A stretch of 64,000 nt of DNA from Rhizobium sp. ACO-34A (GTDB lineage Bacteria > Pseudomonadota > Alphaproteobacteria > Rhizobiales > Rhizobiaceae). Both the position numbers and the translations under genes were made by a program. The notes below the pieces were generated by a model. That model did not search any database and had not been told where the DNA came from. It saw only the letters and a list, made by a program, of their open reading frames with translations. Positions 52,787 through 62,229 of the stretch are shown here, piece by piece (the first letter of the stretch is position 1; every line of letters begins with the position of its first letter). The stretch spans positions 1,491,001 through 1,555,000 of the forward strand of contig CP021371.1 in assembly GCA_002600635.1 (NCBI GenBank), given 5' to 3'.

Positions 52787-55435
52787 TCAGCCCTTCAGGG
52801 TGCGATCGACGATGTCGCGGACATCGTTGGACAGTGAAGCGCTACGCTCGATCGTCATCAGCGCCTCACGCGCATGATCGGCTCTGGTGGGCTCGAGCAG
52901 GCGCCAGGAGCGCATGGCCGTCAGCAGGCGCGCGGCAAGCTGCGGATTGCGCTTGTCGATGGCGAGCACCTGCTCGGCGAAGAACCGGTAGGCCGTGCCG
53001 TCAGCCCGGTTGAAGCCGGTCGGATTGCCAAAAGCGAAGGTGCCGATCAATGCCCTGACGCGGTTGGGGTTCGAGGCGATGAAATTCGGATTCTGCATCA
53101 GCCGCATGATGCGGTCGAGCGCGCCATCTCCGGGAATGGTCGCCTGGATCTGGAACCACTTGTCGAGCACCAGCGCGTTCGAAGCAAAGCGGGTTTCAAA
53201 CGAAGCCAGCGCAGCATGGGTTTCCGGAGCGTCCGGGAAGCGGTGGGCGAGAACGGTCAGGGCCTGCGAAAGGTCCGTCATGTTGTCGGCCTTGGCGAAA
53301 GCCTCTGCTGCGGCCACCGGCGTATTTTCGCTGAGAGCGAGGAAGCCGAGGGCCGCGTTGCGGAGCGAACGGCGTCCGGCGCTTGCTGCGTCGGGACTGT
53401 AGGCGGCATCCGATGCCAGACCCTTGTAAAGGGCTTCGAAGGTGGCGGCACCCGCAACGGCAATTTCCTTCAGGATCGCCTGACGACCGGCGTGGATGGC
53501 GTCCGGATCATTGTTCGATCCGAGTTCGCGCGCGATGTCGGATTCACTCGGCAGCGCCAGCGCCTGCGCCCGGAAAGCCGGTTCCAGGCTCTCGTCGGCT
53601 GCGATAGCAAGAAGGGCATCGAGAAGCCCCTTGTCGCAGGAAATCGGCTTGCCCTTGGCGGCTGCACCGGCTGCTTCCGTCAGGTTCGGCAGGGCGAGAT
53701 CGGTGATGGCCTGCCAGCGGGAGAAGAGATCCGTCTCGAAGCGGGCAATCAGGGCGAGATCGTCGGTCGTCTGCGAGAAATGCAACGCAACCGGCGCCGA
53801 GAAGCTGCGGTTCAGCGAAACGACCGGACGGCTGGCAATGCCGGAGAAGACAAAGGTCTGGCTGCGTTCGGTGAGGTGCAGGACACCGCCCGAGACTTCC
53901 CCGCCGGTGACGGCAGAGGGAGCCTGCTCGTCGCCGTTGGCGCCGATCAGCGCGAACCGCAACGGAATATGCATCGGCTCCTTGTTGGACTGTCCGGGCG
54001 TGGCCGGGATCATCTGCTCCAGAGACAGGGTAAGCGTCTTGGCAGCAGCGTCATAGGAGGAAGAGACAGTGATCTGTGGCGTGCCGGCCTGATTGTACCA
54101 GAGCGAGAACTGCTTGAGATCGCGACCATTGGCATCCTCGAAGGACTTCACGAAGTCTTCGACAGTGGCGGCTTCGCCGTCATGGCGCTCGAAATAGAGA
54201 TCCATGCCCTTCTTGAAACCATCACGACCGAGAATGGTGGCGATCATGCGGGTGACTTCGGAACCCTTCTCGTAGACGGTCGTCGTGTAGAAGTTGTTGA
54301 TCTCGCGATAGGCCGTCGGGCGGACCGGATGCGCGAGCGGGCCGGCATCCTCGGGGAACTGTTCGGAGCGCAGGTGACGGACTTCCGCGATGCGCTTCAC
54401 CGGGCGCGAGCGCTGGTCGGCGGAGAACTCGTGGTCGCGATAGACGGTGAGACCTTCCTTCAGGCACAGCTGGAACCAGTCGCGGCAGGTAATGCGGTTG
54501 CCGGTCCAGTTATGGAAGTACTCGTGGGCGATGATCGCTTCGATATTGGCATAGTCCTGGTCAGTCGCCGTTTCCGGATCGGCCAGCACATACTTGTCGT
54601 TGAAGATGTTGAGGCCCTTGTTTTCCATGGCCCCCATGTTGAAGTCGGACACGGCGACGATCATGAAGATGTCGAGGTCGTATTCGCGACCGAAGACTTC
54701 CTCGTCCCATTTCATCGAGCGCTTCAGCGCGTCCATGGCATAGGCAGCGCGGGCTTCCTTGCCGTGTTCGACATAGATCTTCAGAGCGACTTCGCGATCG
54801 GACATGGTGGTGAAGGTGTCTTCGACCACGCCGAGATCGCCGGCGACGAGCGCAAAGAGATAGGACGGTTTCGGATGCGGGTCGAACCAGGCGGCGAAGT
54901 GCTTGCCCGGGCCGTAGCCGGCGCCACCGAGGAAGTTACCGTTCGACAGCAGCAGCGGATTGGCATCCTTGTCGGCGATGATGTTGACCGTGTAGACGGC
55001 AAGCACATCGGGACGGTCGGGGAAATAGGTGATGCGGCGGAAGCCCTCGGCCTCGCACTGGGTGCAATAGATGCCGTTGGAGCGATAGAGGCCCATCAGC
55101 TGGGTGTTGGCCTCCGGATTGATCTGCGTCGTGACGGTAATTTCGAAGGGAACCGTTTCCGGCAGGTCGCGGATCGTCAGGCTCTCGGGTGTTGCCGTGT
55201 AGCGTTCGGCGGCCAGCTCCATCTGATCGAACATGAGGCCGGTCATGTTCAGATCGTCGCCGTCGAGAACGAGAGGGGCCGTAGTATCAGCGCCTTCGCG
55301 GCGGTGAAAGATCAGTCGTGCTTCCACCTTGGTCTCGGTGGGATCAAGCTCGAAGGTCAGGTCTACGCGTTCCAGCACGAAGTCGGTGGGGCGGTAGTCT
55401 GCCAGATGAATGATCCGGCCCGTATCTGTTCGCAT
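52787..55435 (-). CDS. pepN: aminopeptidase N (M1 family)
   Basis: This 882-aa protein starts at ATG 55435. Substrate-binding motif GAMENKGLNIFN (about residue 262) and zinc site HEYFHNWTGNRITCRDWFQ with a later Glu (LKEGLTVYRD). The N-terminal beta domain and helical C-terminal domain match the 870-890-aa bacterial PepN. Broad N-terminal exopeptidase in the cytoplasm. A long antisense frame opposite it is a codon-use shadow. Confidence 0.95.
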   Translation of the reverse strand: MRTDTGRIIHLADYRPTDFVLERVDLTFELDPTETKVEARLIFHRREGADTTAPLVLDGDDLNMTGLMFDQMELAAERYTATPESLTIRDLPETVPFEITVTTQINPEANTQLMGLYRSNGIYCTQCEAEGFRRITYFPDRPDVLAVYTVNIIADKDANPLLLSNGNFLGGAGYGPGKHFAAWFDPHPKPSYLFALVAGDLGVVEDTFTTMSDREVALKIYVEHGKEARAAYAMDALKRSMKWDEEVFGREYDLDIFMIVAVSDFNMGAMENKGLNIFNDKYVLADPETATDQDYANIEAIIAHEYFHNWTGNRITCRDWFQLCLKEGLTVYRDHEFSADQRSRPVKRIAEVRHLRSEQFPEDAGPLAHPVRPTAYREINNFYTTTVYEKGSEVTRMIATILGRDGFKKGMDLYFERHDGEAATVEDFVKSFEDANGRDLKQFSLWYNQAGTPQITVSSSYDAAAKTLTLSLEQMIPATPGQSNKEPMHIPLRFALIGANGDEQAPSAVTGGEVSGGVLHLTERSQTFVFSGIASRPVVSLNRSFSAPVALHFSQTTDDLALIARFETDLFSRWQAITDLALPNLTEAAGAAAKGKPISCDKGLLDALLAIAADESLEPAFRAQALALPSESDIARELGSNNDPDAIHAGRQAILKEIAVAGAATFEALYKGLASDAAYSPDAASAGRRSLRNAALGFLALSENTPVAAAEAFAKADNMTDLSQALTVLAHRFPDAPETHAALASFETRFASNALVLDKWFQIQATIPGDGALDRIMRLMQNPNFIASNPNRVRALIGTFAFGNPTGFNRADGTAYRFFAEQVLAIDKRNPQLAARLLTAMRSWRLLEPTRADHAREALMTIERSASLSNDVRDIVDRTLKG

Positions 55436-55606
55436 GTTTTGTCCTGATCGTAAGTAGATGCCGCCTTGCGGCACCGGCATACGAAATACGCCCGCAGGAT
55501 CACCGCCAGAATATTGTAGATGATTGCATCAATTCCTGAACGATTGTTAAAACGGAGAGGATTTTGGTGGTCATTTTTGGACAACCACCGTCGAGTTTTC
55601 CGTTGG

Positions 55607-56716
55607 CTATTTCAGGCCGAAGGCGGCGCGGATCGAATCGTCGCTCTCGTTCTGCTGGACGATGACGCCATACCAGCCGAGACCATCGTAGTCTTCATAT
55701 CCCAGCGTCTTGGCGAAGGCGACGATGGAGCCCTTGCCGTCGTAATAGCTGCCGCGCATCTGTCCCTCGGGATTGTGAAGGGCGAAGTGGGTGTAGCGGC
55801 GTTCCGGACTGCTGGAGGCGATCACCCGGAGCGCGCCGTCGAGCAGCAAGACCTCGGTCTTTTCCGCCACCTGCGGCGGCAGGTTGGCCTCTTTTTCCAC
55901 GATGGCCTGCCCCTGCATCTGCCAGTCGAAATAGACGCCCAGTGTACCGACGAGTTCGCCGTCGGAACGGCCGCCTGCGCGGATCCCGGTGGCATAGACA
56001 AGGACGTCGCGATTGTCGTGGGCTAGGCTGGTCTTCACTTCGTCGACCACATAGTCGTCGCCGCTGGCGCATTGGCGGGCCGCGACGAACCACGGTTCGG
56101 CGGAGAAGCTACGGTCCCTGAGCGCCCGCTGATACTTCGGATTGGCCGAGGCGACGACCCTGCCGTTCGCGTCGGTCATCACGAGGTCGAGATAGACGGT
56201 GTAGAAACGGTTGATGACCCCGAGGCGTTCTGCGGCATAAGAGAAACGGGCATTCGTCGGATCTTCCAGCGCCTGCCAGAGAGCCGGGTCGGTGGCCCAC
56301 CAGCGCACGTCGGCGGTTCGTTCGAACAGGTTGCGAACGATGAACTGCACGAGAGTCTGGGCAAGGTCCGTCAGACGCACGCCTTCCATCTGCTTGACGA
56401 GATCATCGGCCATGCTGCGGCCGACGCCGATGCGGCCGAGGACATTTTCCTGAAAGCGGTCGGCAATATCGGCGGCGGCCTGGGCGAGGCGCTGCACTTC
56501 GTTCGCCACGACTGCGAAGCCCTTGCCGGTTTCCCCGGCGCGCGCGGCTTCGATCAGGGCATTGATGGCCAGAAGCCTGATCTGTTTCACCACATGGGTA
56601 TTTTCGGCGCTGAAGCGCTCCAGGTCGACACCGATCCCCTCCGTGACAAGCCGCATCGAGCGGGGGGTGGCGACTGCGGGGGCATTACTTTTCAACTTCG
56701 GAACGGCTTCGCTCAT
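55607..56716 (-). CDS. soluble receptor-like protein: MCP signalling segment at N-terminus, Cache-like domain at C-terminus
   Basis: About 369 residues; start at ATG 56716. Residues about 30-95 contain the chemotaxis signalling tip IRLLAINALIEAARAGETGKGFAVVANEVQRLAQAA, the highly conserved hairpin that contacts CheA/CheW. After a helix comes a ~240-residue PAS/Cache-like sensor (WWATDPALWQALED..., YTVYLDLVMTDANGRVVASANPKY, WYGVIVQQ). No membrane helix. The order is the reverse of ordinary receptors, and only one arm of the usual long coiled coil is present. Ligand unknown. Confidence 0.75.
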   Translation of the reverse strand: MSEAVPKLKSNAPAVATPRSMRLVTEGIGVDLERFSAENTHVVKQIRLLAINALIEAARAGETGKGFAVVANEVQRLAQAAADIADRFQENVLGRIGVGRSMADDLVKQMEGVRLTDLAQTLVQFIVRNLFERTADVRWWATDPALWQALEDPTNARFSYAAERLGVINRFYTVYLDLVMTDANGRVVASANPKYQRALRDRSFSAEPWFVAARQCASGDDYVVDEVKTSLAHDNRDVLVYATGIRAGGRSDGELVGTLGVYFDWQMQGQAIVEKEANLPPQVAEKTEVLLLDGALRVIASSSPERRYTHFALHNPEGQMRGSYYDGKGSIVAFAKTLGYEDYDGLGWYGVIVQQNESDDSIRAAFGLK

Positions 56717-57027
56717 CGGCAACTATCCGCAAAAGGATTTCGGTTGTCAAAATCCCGCCGACAATGGGAGGAATTGGCAGCGGGCGTGGAAAAATAAATG
56801 CAATTGAACGCGGTCAAGTATCCGTGAAATTGGTTAACTGAGAATAAAGTATATTTCGTCAAATTTACTGGAGCTGAGCCGTTCTACGGCTCGATATCGC
56901 CTCCGCCGCCGATAGGTCCTTGCCTCTTGCCGCGATAAGCGACTATCTTCCGACCGAAGCTTCGCCGTCGAACAGCAGTCTCGTCCGGTTGCTGCAATTC
57001 CGTGTTCTTGTATTCAGAGCCCTGCCG

Positions 57028-57963
57028 ATGGCCCCCGCCGTATATGATCCCATCCGGGGCATTCTTCTCAAGGTTTTCTCAGTCACGGCCTTCGTCGGAA
57101 TGCAGAGCTGCATCAAGCTGACCGGGGGAGAATTGCCGACCGGCCAGGTCAGCTTCTACCGATCCGCCTTCGCCATCCTGCCGATACTGCTTTATCTGGC
57201 ATTCAAGGGCGAACTGCGCACCGCCTTCCAGACCAGCAATCCATTCGGTCACCTGAAGCGGGGGCTGCTCGGCGTGGCCTCCATGATCGTGGGCTTCTAC
57301 GGGCTCATTCTTCTGCCGATGCCCGATGCGATCGCAATCGGCTATGCCATGCCGTTGCTTGCCGTGGTTTTTGCGGCGATCTTCCTGCGTGAGAATGTCA
57401 GGATCTACCGCTGGAGCGCCGTCTTTGTCGGAATGATCGGCGTTTCCATCATCTCCTGGCCGAAATTGACCCTTTTCAGCGAACAGGGCCTGGAATCGCA
57501 GGCGGCCGTAGGCGCCTGTGCGGTACTTCTGGCTGCTGCGCTGGGCGCGACCGCCATGCTTCAGTTGCGCCAGCTGGTGCAGGAGGAGCGGACGGCGACT
57601 ATCGTCCTGTTCTTTTCGCTGACGGCTTCGGTATTGTCGGCGATGAGCTGGTTCTTCGGCTGGCACGCCCTGACCTGGGAGACGCTCGGATTTATGGTCA
57701 TGGCCGGTTTCTTCGGAGGGCTGGGTCAGATCCTGCTCACCGAAAGCTATCGCTTCGCGGACGTCTCGACTATCGCACCGTTCGAATACTGTTCGATCAT
57801 CCTCGGATCGATCATCGCTTTCCTGCTGTTCGACGAGATCCCGACTTTGACCACGCTGATCGGTGCATTCTTCGTCATCGGCGCGGGTATCTTCATCATC
57901 TTCCGTGAGCACCAGCTTGGGCTGGAGCGTCGTGCCGCCCGTAAGGCCTCGACGCTGCAATAG
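57028..57963 (+). CDS. EamA/DMT-family transporter
   Basis: This 311-aa protein starts at ATG 57028; an upstream in-frame extension has no hydrophobic helix. Ten membrane helices in two EamA repeats: IKLTGGELPTGQVSFYRS, LPMPDAIAIGYAMPLLAVVFAAIFLRE, then IAPFEYCSIILGSIIAFLLFDEIPT. Likely exports a metabolite; substrate not predictable. Confidence 0.85.
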   Translation: MAPAVYDPIRGILLKVFSVTAFVGMQSCIKLTGGELPTGQVSFYRSAFAILPILLYLAFKGELRTAFQTSNPFGHLKRGLLGVASMIVGFYGLILLPMPDAIAIGYAMPLLAVVFAAIFLRENVRIYRWSAVFVGMIGVSIISWPKLTLFSEQGLESQAAVGACAVLLAAALGATAMLQLRQLVQEERTATIVLFFSLTASVLSAMSWFFGWHALTWETLGFMVMAGFFGGLGQILLTESYRFADVSTIAPFEYCSIILGSIIAFLLFDEIPTLTTLIGAFFVIGAGIFIIFREHQLGLERRAARKASTLQ

Positions 57964-57988
57964 CCGCGAACCGCACCGTCTCAGCACC

Positions 57989-59221
57989 TCAGGACAGGCG
58001 ATCTCCAATGCCGCCGGACGAGTCAGGCCCCTGCATCGGCAGCGGTTTGGACTGGAAGTCCGTCTTCTCCGACGGCCCCTCGCTGGAGGGGCGGCGCGTC
58101 ATGCGATAGCCGGCATAGCCCGCATAGAGTGCGAAGGCTGCTGCAAGGAACCAGATGAGGCCGTTCGGACCGAAATATTCCATCAGCGTACCGCCCATCA
58201 GCGGTCCGGTAACGGTTCCAAGGCCGTAAAGGATCATGATCGCGCTGGAGATCTTCACGTATTCGTCGGGTTCCGCCATGTCGTTGGCGTGCGCGACGTT
58301 CAGCGCGTAGACGGGATAGAGCACGGTGCCGACGAAGAAGCCGGCAATGTAGAGCGCCACGGGGCTACCGCCGAAGATCAGCATGGCAAAGCAGGCCGTG
58401 AGACCGAAAATACCTGAACCGATCATCACGAGACGCCGATCGATGAAGTCCGAAAGGCGTCCGAGCGGCATTTGCGCGATCGCGCCGCCGGCGAGAAACG
58501 CGGCAAGCAGCGTAGCACCTTGCGCGGTGGTCATGCCGACATTCTGAGAGTAGACGCCGCCAAGGCTGCCCCATGTGCCGGAAAGCGCGCCCGACAGGAG
58601 CGAGCCGAAGAAGGCGACCGGCGAGCGTTTGAGCAGGCGCTTCAGGTCGAACTTGGCTTCCGCGATGGGAGCGGGCGATTGGGCCGTCGAAAGCGCGGTT
58701 GGAAAGAGAGCCAGGCAGAAGAGCAGGGCGCAAACGATGAAGAGTTCCGTGCCCTTCGGATCGCCGAGCGGCACGAGATACTGCCCGCCGATCGAACCGG
58801 AGAGGGCCGTAATCATGTAGACCGAAAAGAGAGCTCCCCGGTTTTCATTGTTCACGCGCTCGTTCAACCAGCTTTCGATCAGCAGGTAGGCGCCGGCAAT
58901 GGCAAAGCCGGCAAGGCCACGAAAGAGCATCCATGCACGCCAGTCCACGACCAGCGAGCACAACAGCACCGAGACCGTCAGAAGGGTCAGAAGCGCGGTG
59001 AAGACACGCACATGGCCCACGCGGCGAACGAAGATCGGCGTGACGATACAGGAGAGCGTGAAGCCGAAGGTGTAGGCCGTCGCGATGATCGAGATGGTGA
59101 ACGTCGCCCAGCCCTCGTCGATCGCACGGATCGGCAGGAGGAAATTCATCAGGCCAAAACCCGCCATCATCAGCAGGGTCGAGAGCATGAGCGAGGCGAT
59201 CGAGGCGAGGCTGGCCAGCAT
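57989..59221 (-). CDS. MFS transporter, YcaD-like
   Basis: This 410-aa protein has 12 helices, with loop motif RRVGHVRVFTALL and the mid-chain GALSGTWGSLGGVYSQNVGM, as in the YcaD/UMF-type branch. The C-terminal tail is short and hydrophilic. It converges with the DMT gene 25 bases away. Confidence 0.85.
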   Translation of the reverse strand: MLASLASIASLMLSTLLMMAGFGLMNFLLPIRAIDEGWATFTISIIATAYTFGFTLSCIVTPIFVRRVGHVRVFTALLTLLTVSVLLCSLVVDWRAWMLFRGLAGFAIAGAYLLIESWLNERVNNENRGALFSVYMITALSGSIGGQYLVPLGDPKGTELFIVCALLFCLALFPTALSTAQSPAPIAEAKFDLKRLLKRSPVAFFGSLLSGALSGTWGSLGGVYSQNVGMTTAQGATLLAAFLAGGAIAQMPLGRLSDFIDRRLVMIGSGIFGLTACFAMLIFGGSPVALYIAGFFVGTVLYPVYALNVAHANDMAEPDEYVKISSAIMILYGLGTVTGPLMGGTLMEYFGPNGLIWFLAAAFALYAGYAGYRMTRRPSSEGPSEKTDFQSKPLPMQGPDSSGGIGDRLS

Positions 59222-59587
59222 CGGATAACCCTGAAATGACGAAAGTGAATTGTGCCTTTATTCGAATGTTGGCGAACTGTCGATTGCGACAGGTTTCGAC
59301 GCAAAGCCGAGTTATGCGATGCATGCTCAATTTTTCGTTAGCTGGCGGTAATAAAGCTGTCACCGCGCGACATTTTCATTTAATTTAAAAGAATTAGAAT
59401 TACACTCTGATGCAACGGGTACGCGGGATGCGCCAAGCGTCCGTTGCAAATGTTGATATTATGAATTGCGTAACTGGCTTATTCTATTTGCGACGCCGCT
59501 ATCGCGGTCAATGCTCCGGTGGTTCTGCGGATGCACCGGAGGTGCGTAGTTGCGCACTTGATCGTCGACTCTAGGGGAAGGGCGTCC
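59222..59587. other. divergent promoter region with two hairpins
   Basis: Between the MFS gene and the wHTH-like gene. It holds an A/T-rich part (about 59375-59405), then ctccggtg (59514-59521) pairing with caccggag (59534-59541), directly followed by gtgcg-tagtt-gcgcac. These lie in the probable 5' leader of the next gene. No gene seen. Confidence 0.4.
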
Positions 59588-60496
59588 ATGGCTTATTCCG
59601 CTGAACAACTGGCTGCCAATCCGCTTTTCGTGGAGATCCTGAAGGCTTTCGCGATTGAGCTTCGTGGTCGTTATGACGAGCAGCCGAGGCTGGCGCGGTT
59701 TCTGGCTTCCCATCAGCGCTGGCTTCTGAGCCAGGCCGCTTTCGCGCTTCATCTCGAATATGACCCGGACGAGCCGAATTCCGGCCTTACAACGACCCGG
59801 TTGAGGGAAATCGTCACGACGGGAAATGCGGCAAGCCGCAACACGGTACTGAATTTCCTCGATCAGCTGGTCAGCTATCGTTTCGTCAAGATCGCGGGCG
59901 ATCCCGCGCGCCGGCCGCGTCGCTTCGAGGCGGCGGATGTTACGACGAAGGCGATGTTCGGCTGGATGGTGGCCAACTTGTCCGCGCTTGACGGGCTGGA
60001 CGGCGGCGGCAGGGCGAAGACGCTTATGGAAAAGCCGGAACTCTTCAAGCTGATCCAGCCGCAGGTAGCGCGTAGATCCTTCGACAACGTCCAGTGGCGC
60101 GAGCCGCCGCCAAGGGTTGCTATGTTTCTCTGGACGGAAGCCGGCGGACTGGTCATGGACGAGTTGATCCGTCGGGTGAAGCTCTCCGAGGAGATCGATG
60201 GCCGTTTCGATATCGGCCGGATCGATGCCCGGTTGATGGCCGAGCAGTTCATGATGTCGCGCACCCATCTGCAGCGGCTTTTCCGCAAGGCGATCGATGA
60301 AGACTGCCTTCAATGGCAGGACGAAACGAAGAAAAGCAATCTCTGGTTTACTGCTGATTTCCTGGCTGAATATTGCCGGTGGCAGGCCGTGAAATTCGCA
60401 ATCGTCGATCAGGTTTTCGAGGATGTTGGCGGCAAGCTGGCGGCAGAGGGAGAGTGCGACGCCGCTCATCGCAATGCTGCCGTAGGCGACCCCTAG
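59588..60496 (+). CDS. hypothetical protein with winged-helix-like first half
   Basis: This 302-aa protein starts at ATG 59588 (MAYSAEQLAANPLFVEIL). Residues about 75-125 read like a wHTH: LTTTRLREIVTTGNAASRNTVLNFLDQLVSYRFVKIAGD. A later segment LMAEQFMMSRTHLQRLFRKAIDED resembles an AraC-type helix-turn-helix. It is probably a transcription factor of a rhizobial family I do not know by name. Preceded by the hairpins noted above. Confidence 0.6.
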   Translation: MAYSAEQLAANPLFVEILKAFAIELRGRYDEQPRLARFLASHQRWLLSQAAFALHLEYDPDEPNSGLTTTRLREIVTTGNAASRNTVLNFLDQLVSYRFVKIAGDPARRPRRFEAADVTTKAMFGWMVANLSALDGLDGGGRAKTLMEKPELFKLIQPQVARRSFDNVQWREPPPRVAMFLWTEAGGLVMDELIRRVKLSEEIDGRFDIGRIDARLMAEQFMMSRTHLQRLFRKAIDEDCLQWQDETKKSNLWFTADFLAEYCRWQAVKFAIVDQVFEDVGGKLAAEGECDAAHRNAAVGDP

Positions 60497-60535
60497 TCGC
60501 CCCAGCGTGCATGCAGCTTGATTTCCGAGGTTGCT

Positions 60536-60694
60536 TCAGAGCGGAATCTGACGGATCAGCGCGTTGTCGCCGCGCGCGGCGCGGCTGGTCATGCCACGAA
60601 CCTCGTTCGAATACACTTCCGAGGCGCTGACGGCATTGCCGATCTGGGAGACTGCGGCCTTCAGGCGGCGGAGCGGGTGAAACATCAGGGTCAT
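60536..60694 (-). CDS. very small conserved-looking protein
   Basis: 52 aa, MTLMFHPLRRLKAAVSQIGNA... start, ending ALIRQIPL. aagga lies 8 bases before ATG 60694. Basic, amphipathic helix-like N-terminus. Size and the next small gene suggest stress-type short genes; no function known. Confidence 0.45.
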   Translation of the reverse strand: MTLMFHPLRRLKAAVSQIGNAVSASEVYSNEVRGMTSRAARGDNALIRQIPL

Positions 60695-60846
60695 GGTATT
60701 CGGTCCTTGCATTCGTGCGTCCGGGCGCGGCTGTCGCGCAGAATTCCCGTATGAGTTTAGGAAGGTGTCACAATTGTGCAATGCACAATATTTCCGGTCT
60801 GCAATGCAGTTGGCGCAGGTCCGCTTGCAGGCGGTGCCTGCAGAAT

Positions 60847-61038
60847 TTAGTTCTGGCGGAAGTCGGCGAACACGGCAGCCGGGCGCGAGGCGACGCCAAG
60901 ACGGCTGAAAACGCGCGCCGTAAGCTGTTCGTTCGTTGCTGAACCGAAGTGATGATAGGGCTGCCCGGAGCGTACGGGCTCGCTGGCGAGACGCAGGGTC
61001 TCAAACTTGCAGTGAATGGGGCGGGCGCGCATAGACAT
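60847..61038 (-). CDS. very small hypothetical protein
   Basis: 63 aa, beginning MSMRARPIHCKFETLRLASE. aagga is found 9 bases upstream of ATG 61038. Rich in Arg/Ser; no membrane segment. It and the gene at 60536-60694 are on one strand, 152 bases apart. Confidence 0.45.
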   Translation of the reverse strand: MSMRARPIHCKFETLRLASEPVRSGQPYHHFGSATNEQLTARVFSRLGVASRPAAVFADFRQN

Positions 61039-61191
61039 CTCTGTCAATCCTTGTATGCCGAATCCTCCCATGACTTAAGTTTATATTGCAGCGCAGCATT
61101 GTTTCTGCAAGGCAGGCGTGTGCGGCCCTGCATTGCGCCGGACGCATGGCTATCTTCATATTCCTTTAATAAATGACGCTTTTTTGACCGT

Positions 61192-62070
61192 TTACGGGCG
61201 ATTCAGTCGGGCTCTGAAGGCCTGAAGGTCCTGCCACGCCAGCGCCTTGCTGGCTGGAGCGGTCAGCAGTTCCTGCGGATGCAGGGTGGCAATGGCCGGG
61301 ACGGCGTGACCGCCGCAGGCAATATCACGCCATTGACCGCGAAGGGCGTGGATGGTGCCGGTCTCGCCGAAGAAGAAGCGTGCGGTGAAATTGCCGAGAA
61401 GAAGCACGGTCTTCGGCTCGGCAAGCTCGATCTGCCTTTCGATGAAGGGGCGGCAGATGGCGGTTTCCGGCTGAGAAGGGGTCCGGTCCCCCGGCGGACG
61501 CCAGGGCATGACGGTGGTAATCATCACGTCGGCGCGAGAAAGTCCGATGGCTGCGAGCATGCGGTCGAGAAGAAGCCCGGCGCGGCCCGAAAAGGCCGCC
61601 CCCTCGCGGTCGTCGTCGCCGGATGGCATGGGACCGATGACCATGATCCCGCTCGCCGCATCGCCGCTGGCAAAGATCGTCGAACGGGCGGATGTCTTCA
61701 GGTTGCAGCCGCCGAAACCTTCGAGCGCGGTCTTGAGCTCGGCAAGTGAACGCGCGCTCTCGGCCGCAAAGCGCGCCTCCGTAACGGCATGCTCGTCTGG
61801 AACTGCGGGAGCCTGAGCCGGGGCAGTTGGGCGAGGGGCCGAGCGTTCGGCAGTGGGTCGCGTACGTTCGGGTGCTGCTGTCTGGGTCGGGGCGTTCGGG
61901 CTGGCAGAAGTGGTCGCTGCCGATGCGCGCGGGCCGCGGGCACGCTGTTCGGCGAATTCGGCGACACGATCGACCGCCTCGTCATCGACAAGCCAATCGA
62001 CGCCTGCCTCTGCATAAAAATGCAGGAGCGCGGCCAGTTCGGCGGGCGTCATGTCGCGGGCAGGGGTCAT
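61192..62070 (-). CDS. uracil-DNA-glycosylase-like protein, divergent motifs
   Basis: This 292-aa protein has a ~90-residue Pro/Ala/Thr-rich linker after a short N-terminal helix domain, then a UDG superfamily domain: IMVIGPMPSGDDDREGAAFSGRAGLLLDRMLAAIGL, ITTVMPWRPPGDRTP, KTVLLLGNFTA, and ATLHPQELLTAP. Family 4 enzymes have GEAPG and HPS/HPAA and an Fe-S cluster with four Cys; here motif A is GPMPS and the Cys pairs are not visible. It may be catalytically altered. Confidence 0.75.
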   Translation of the reverse strand: MTPARDMTPAELAALLHFYAEAGVDWLVDDEAVDRVAEFAEQRARGPRASAATTSASPNAPTQTAAPERTRPTAERSAPRPTAPAQAPAVPDEHAVTEARFAAESARSLAELKTALEGFGGCNLKTSARSTIFASGDAASGIMVIGPMPSGDDDREGAAFSGRAGLLLDRMLAAIGLSRADVMITTVMPWRPPGDRTPSQPETAICRPFIERQIELAEPKTVLLLGNFTARFFFGETGTIHALRGQWRDIACGGHAVPAIATLHPQELLTAPASKALAWQDLQAFRARLNRP

Positions 62071-62229
62071 GAACGGGTCTTAACCCAAAGCGCGGCGGAC
62101 AGGAAGGCCGGGGCGGCGATTATCGGGCAGCCGTGATCGCGGGTTGCCCGTTTTCGTCGTTCCTTCCGGTCTTGGCTTGCTCCGGTGTTCCTGTGCGTAC
62201 GAGCGGTATGTCCCGCAGACCGTTTCCTA

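Noticed and set aside
52874..55447. 857-codon open frame on the plus strand
   Set aside because: Exactly antisense to pepN, with low-complexity composition typical of high-GC shadow frames; pepN has all M1 motifs.
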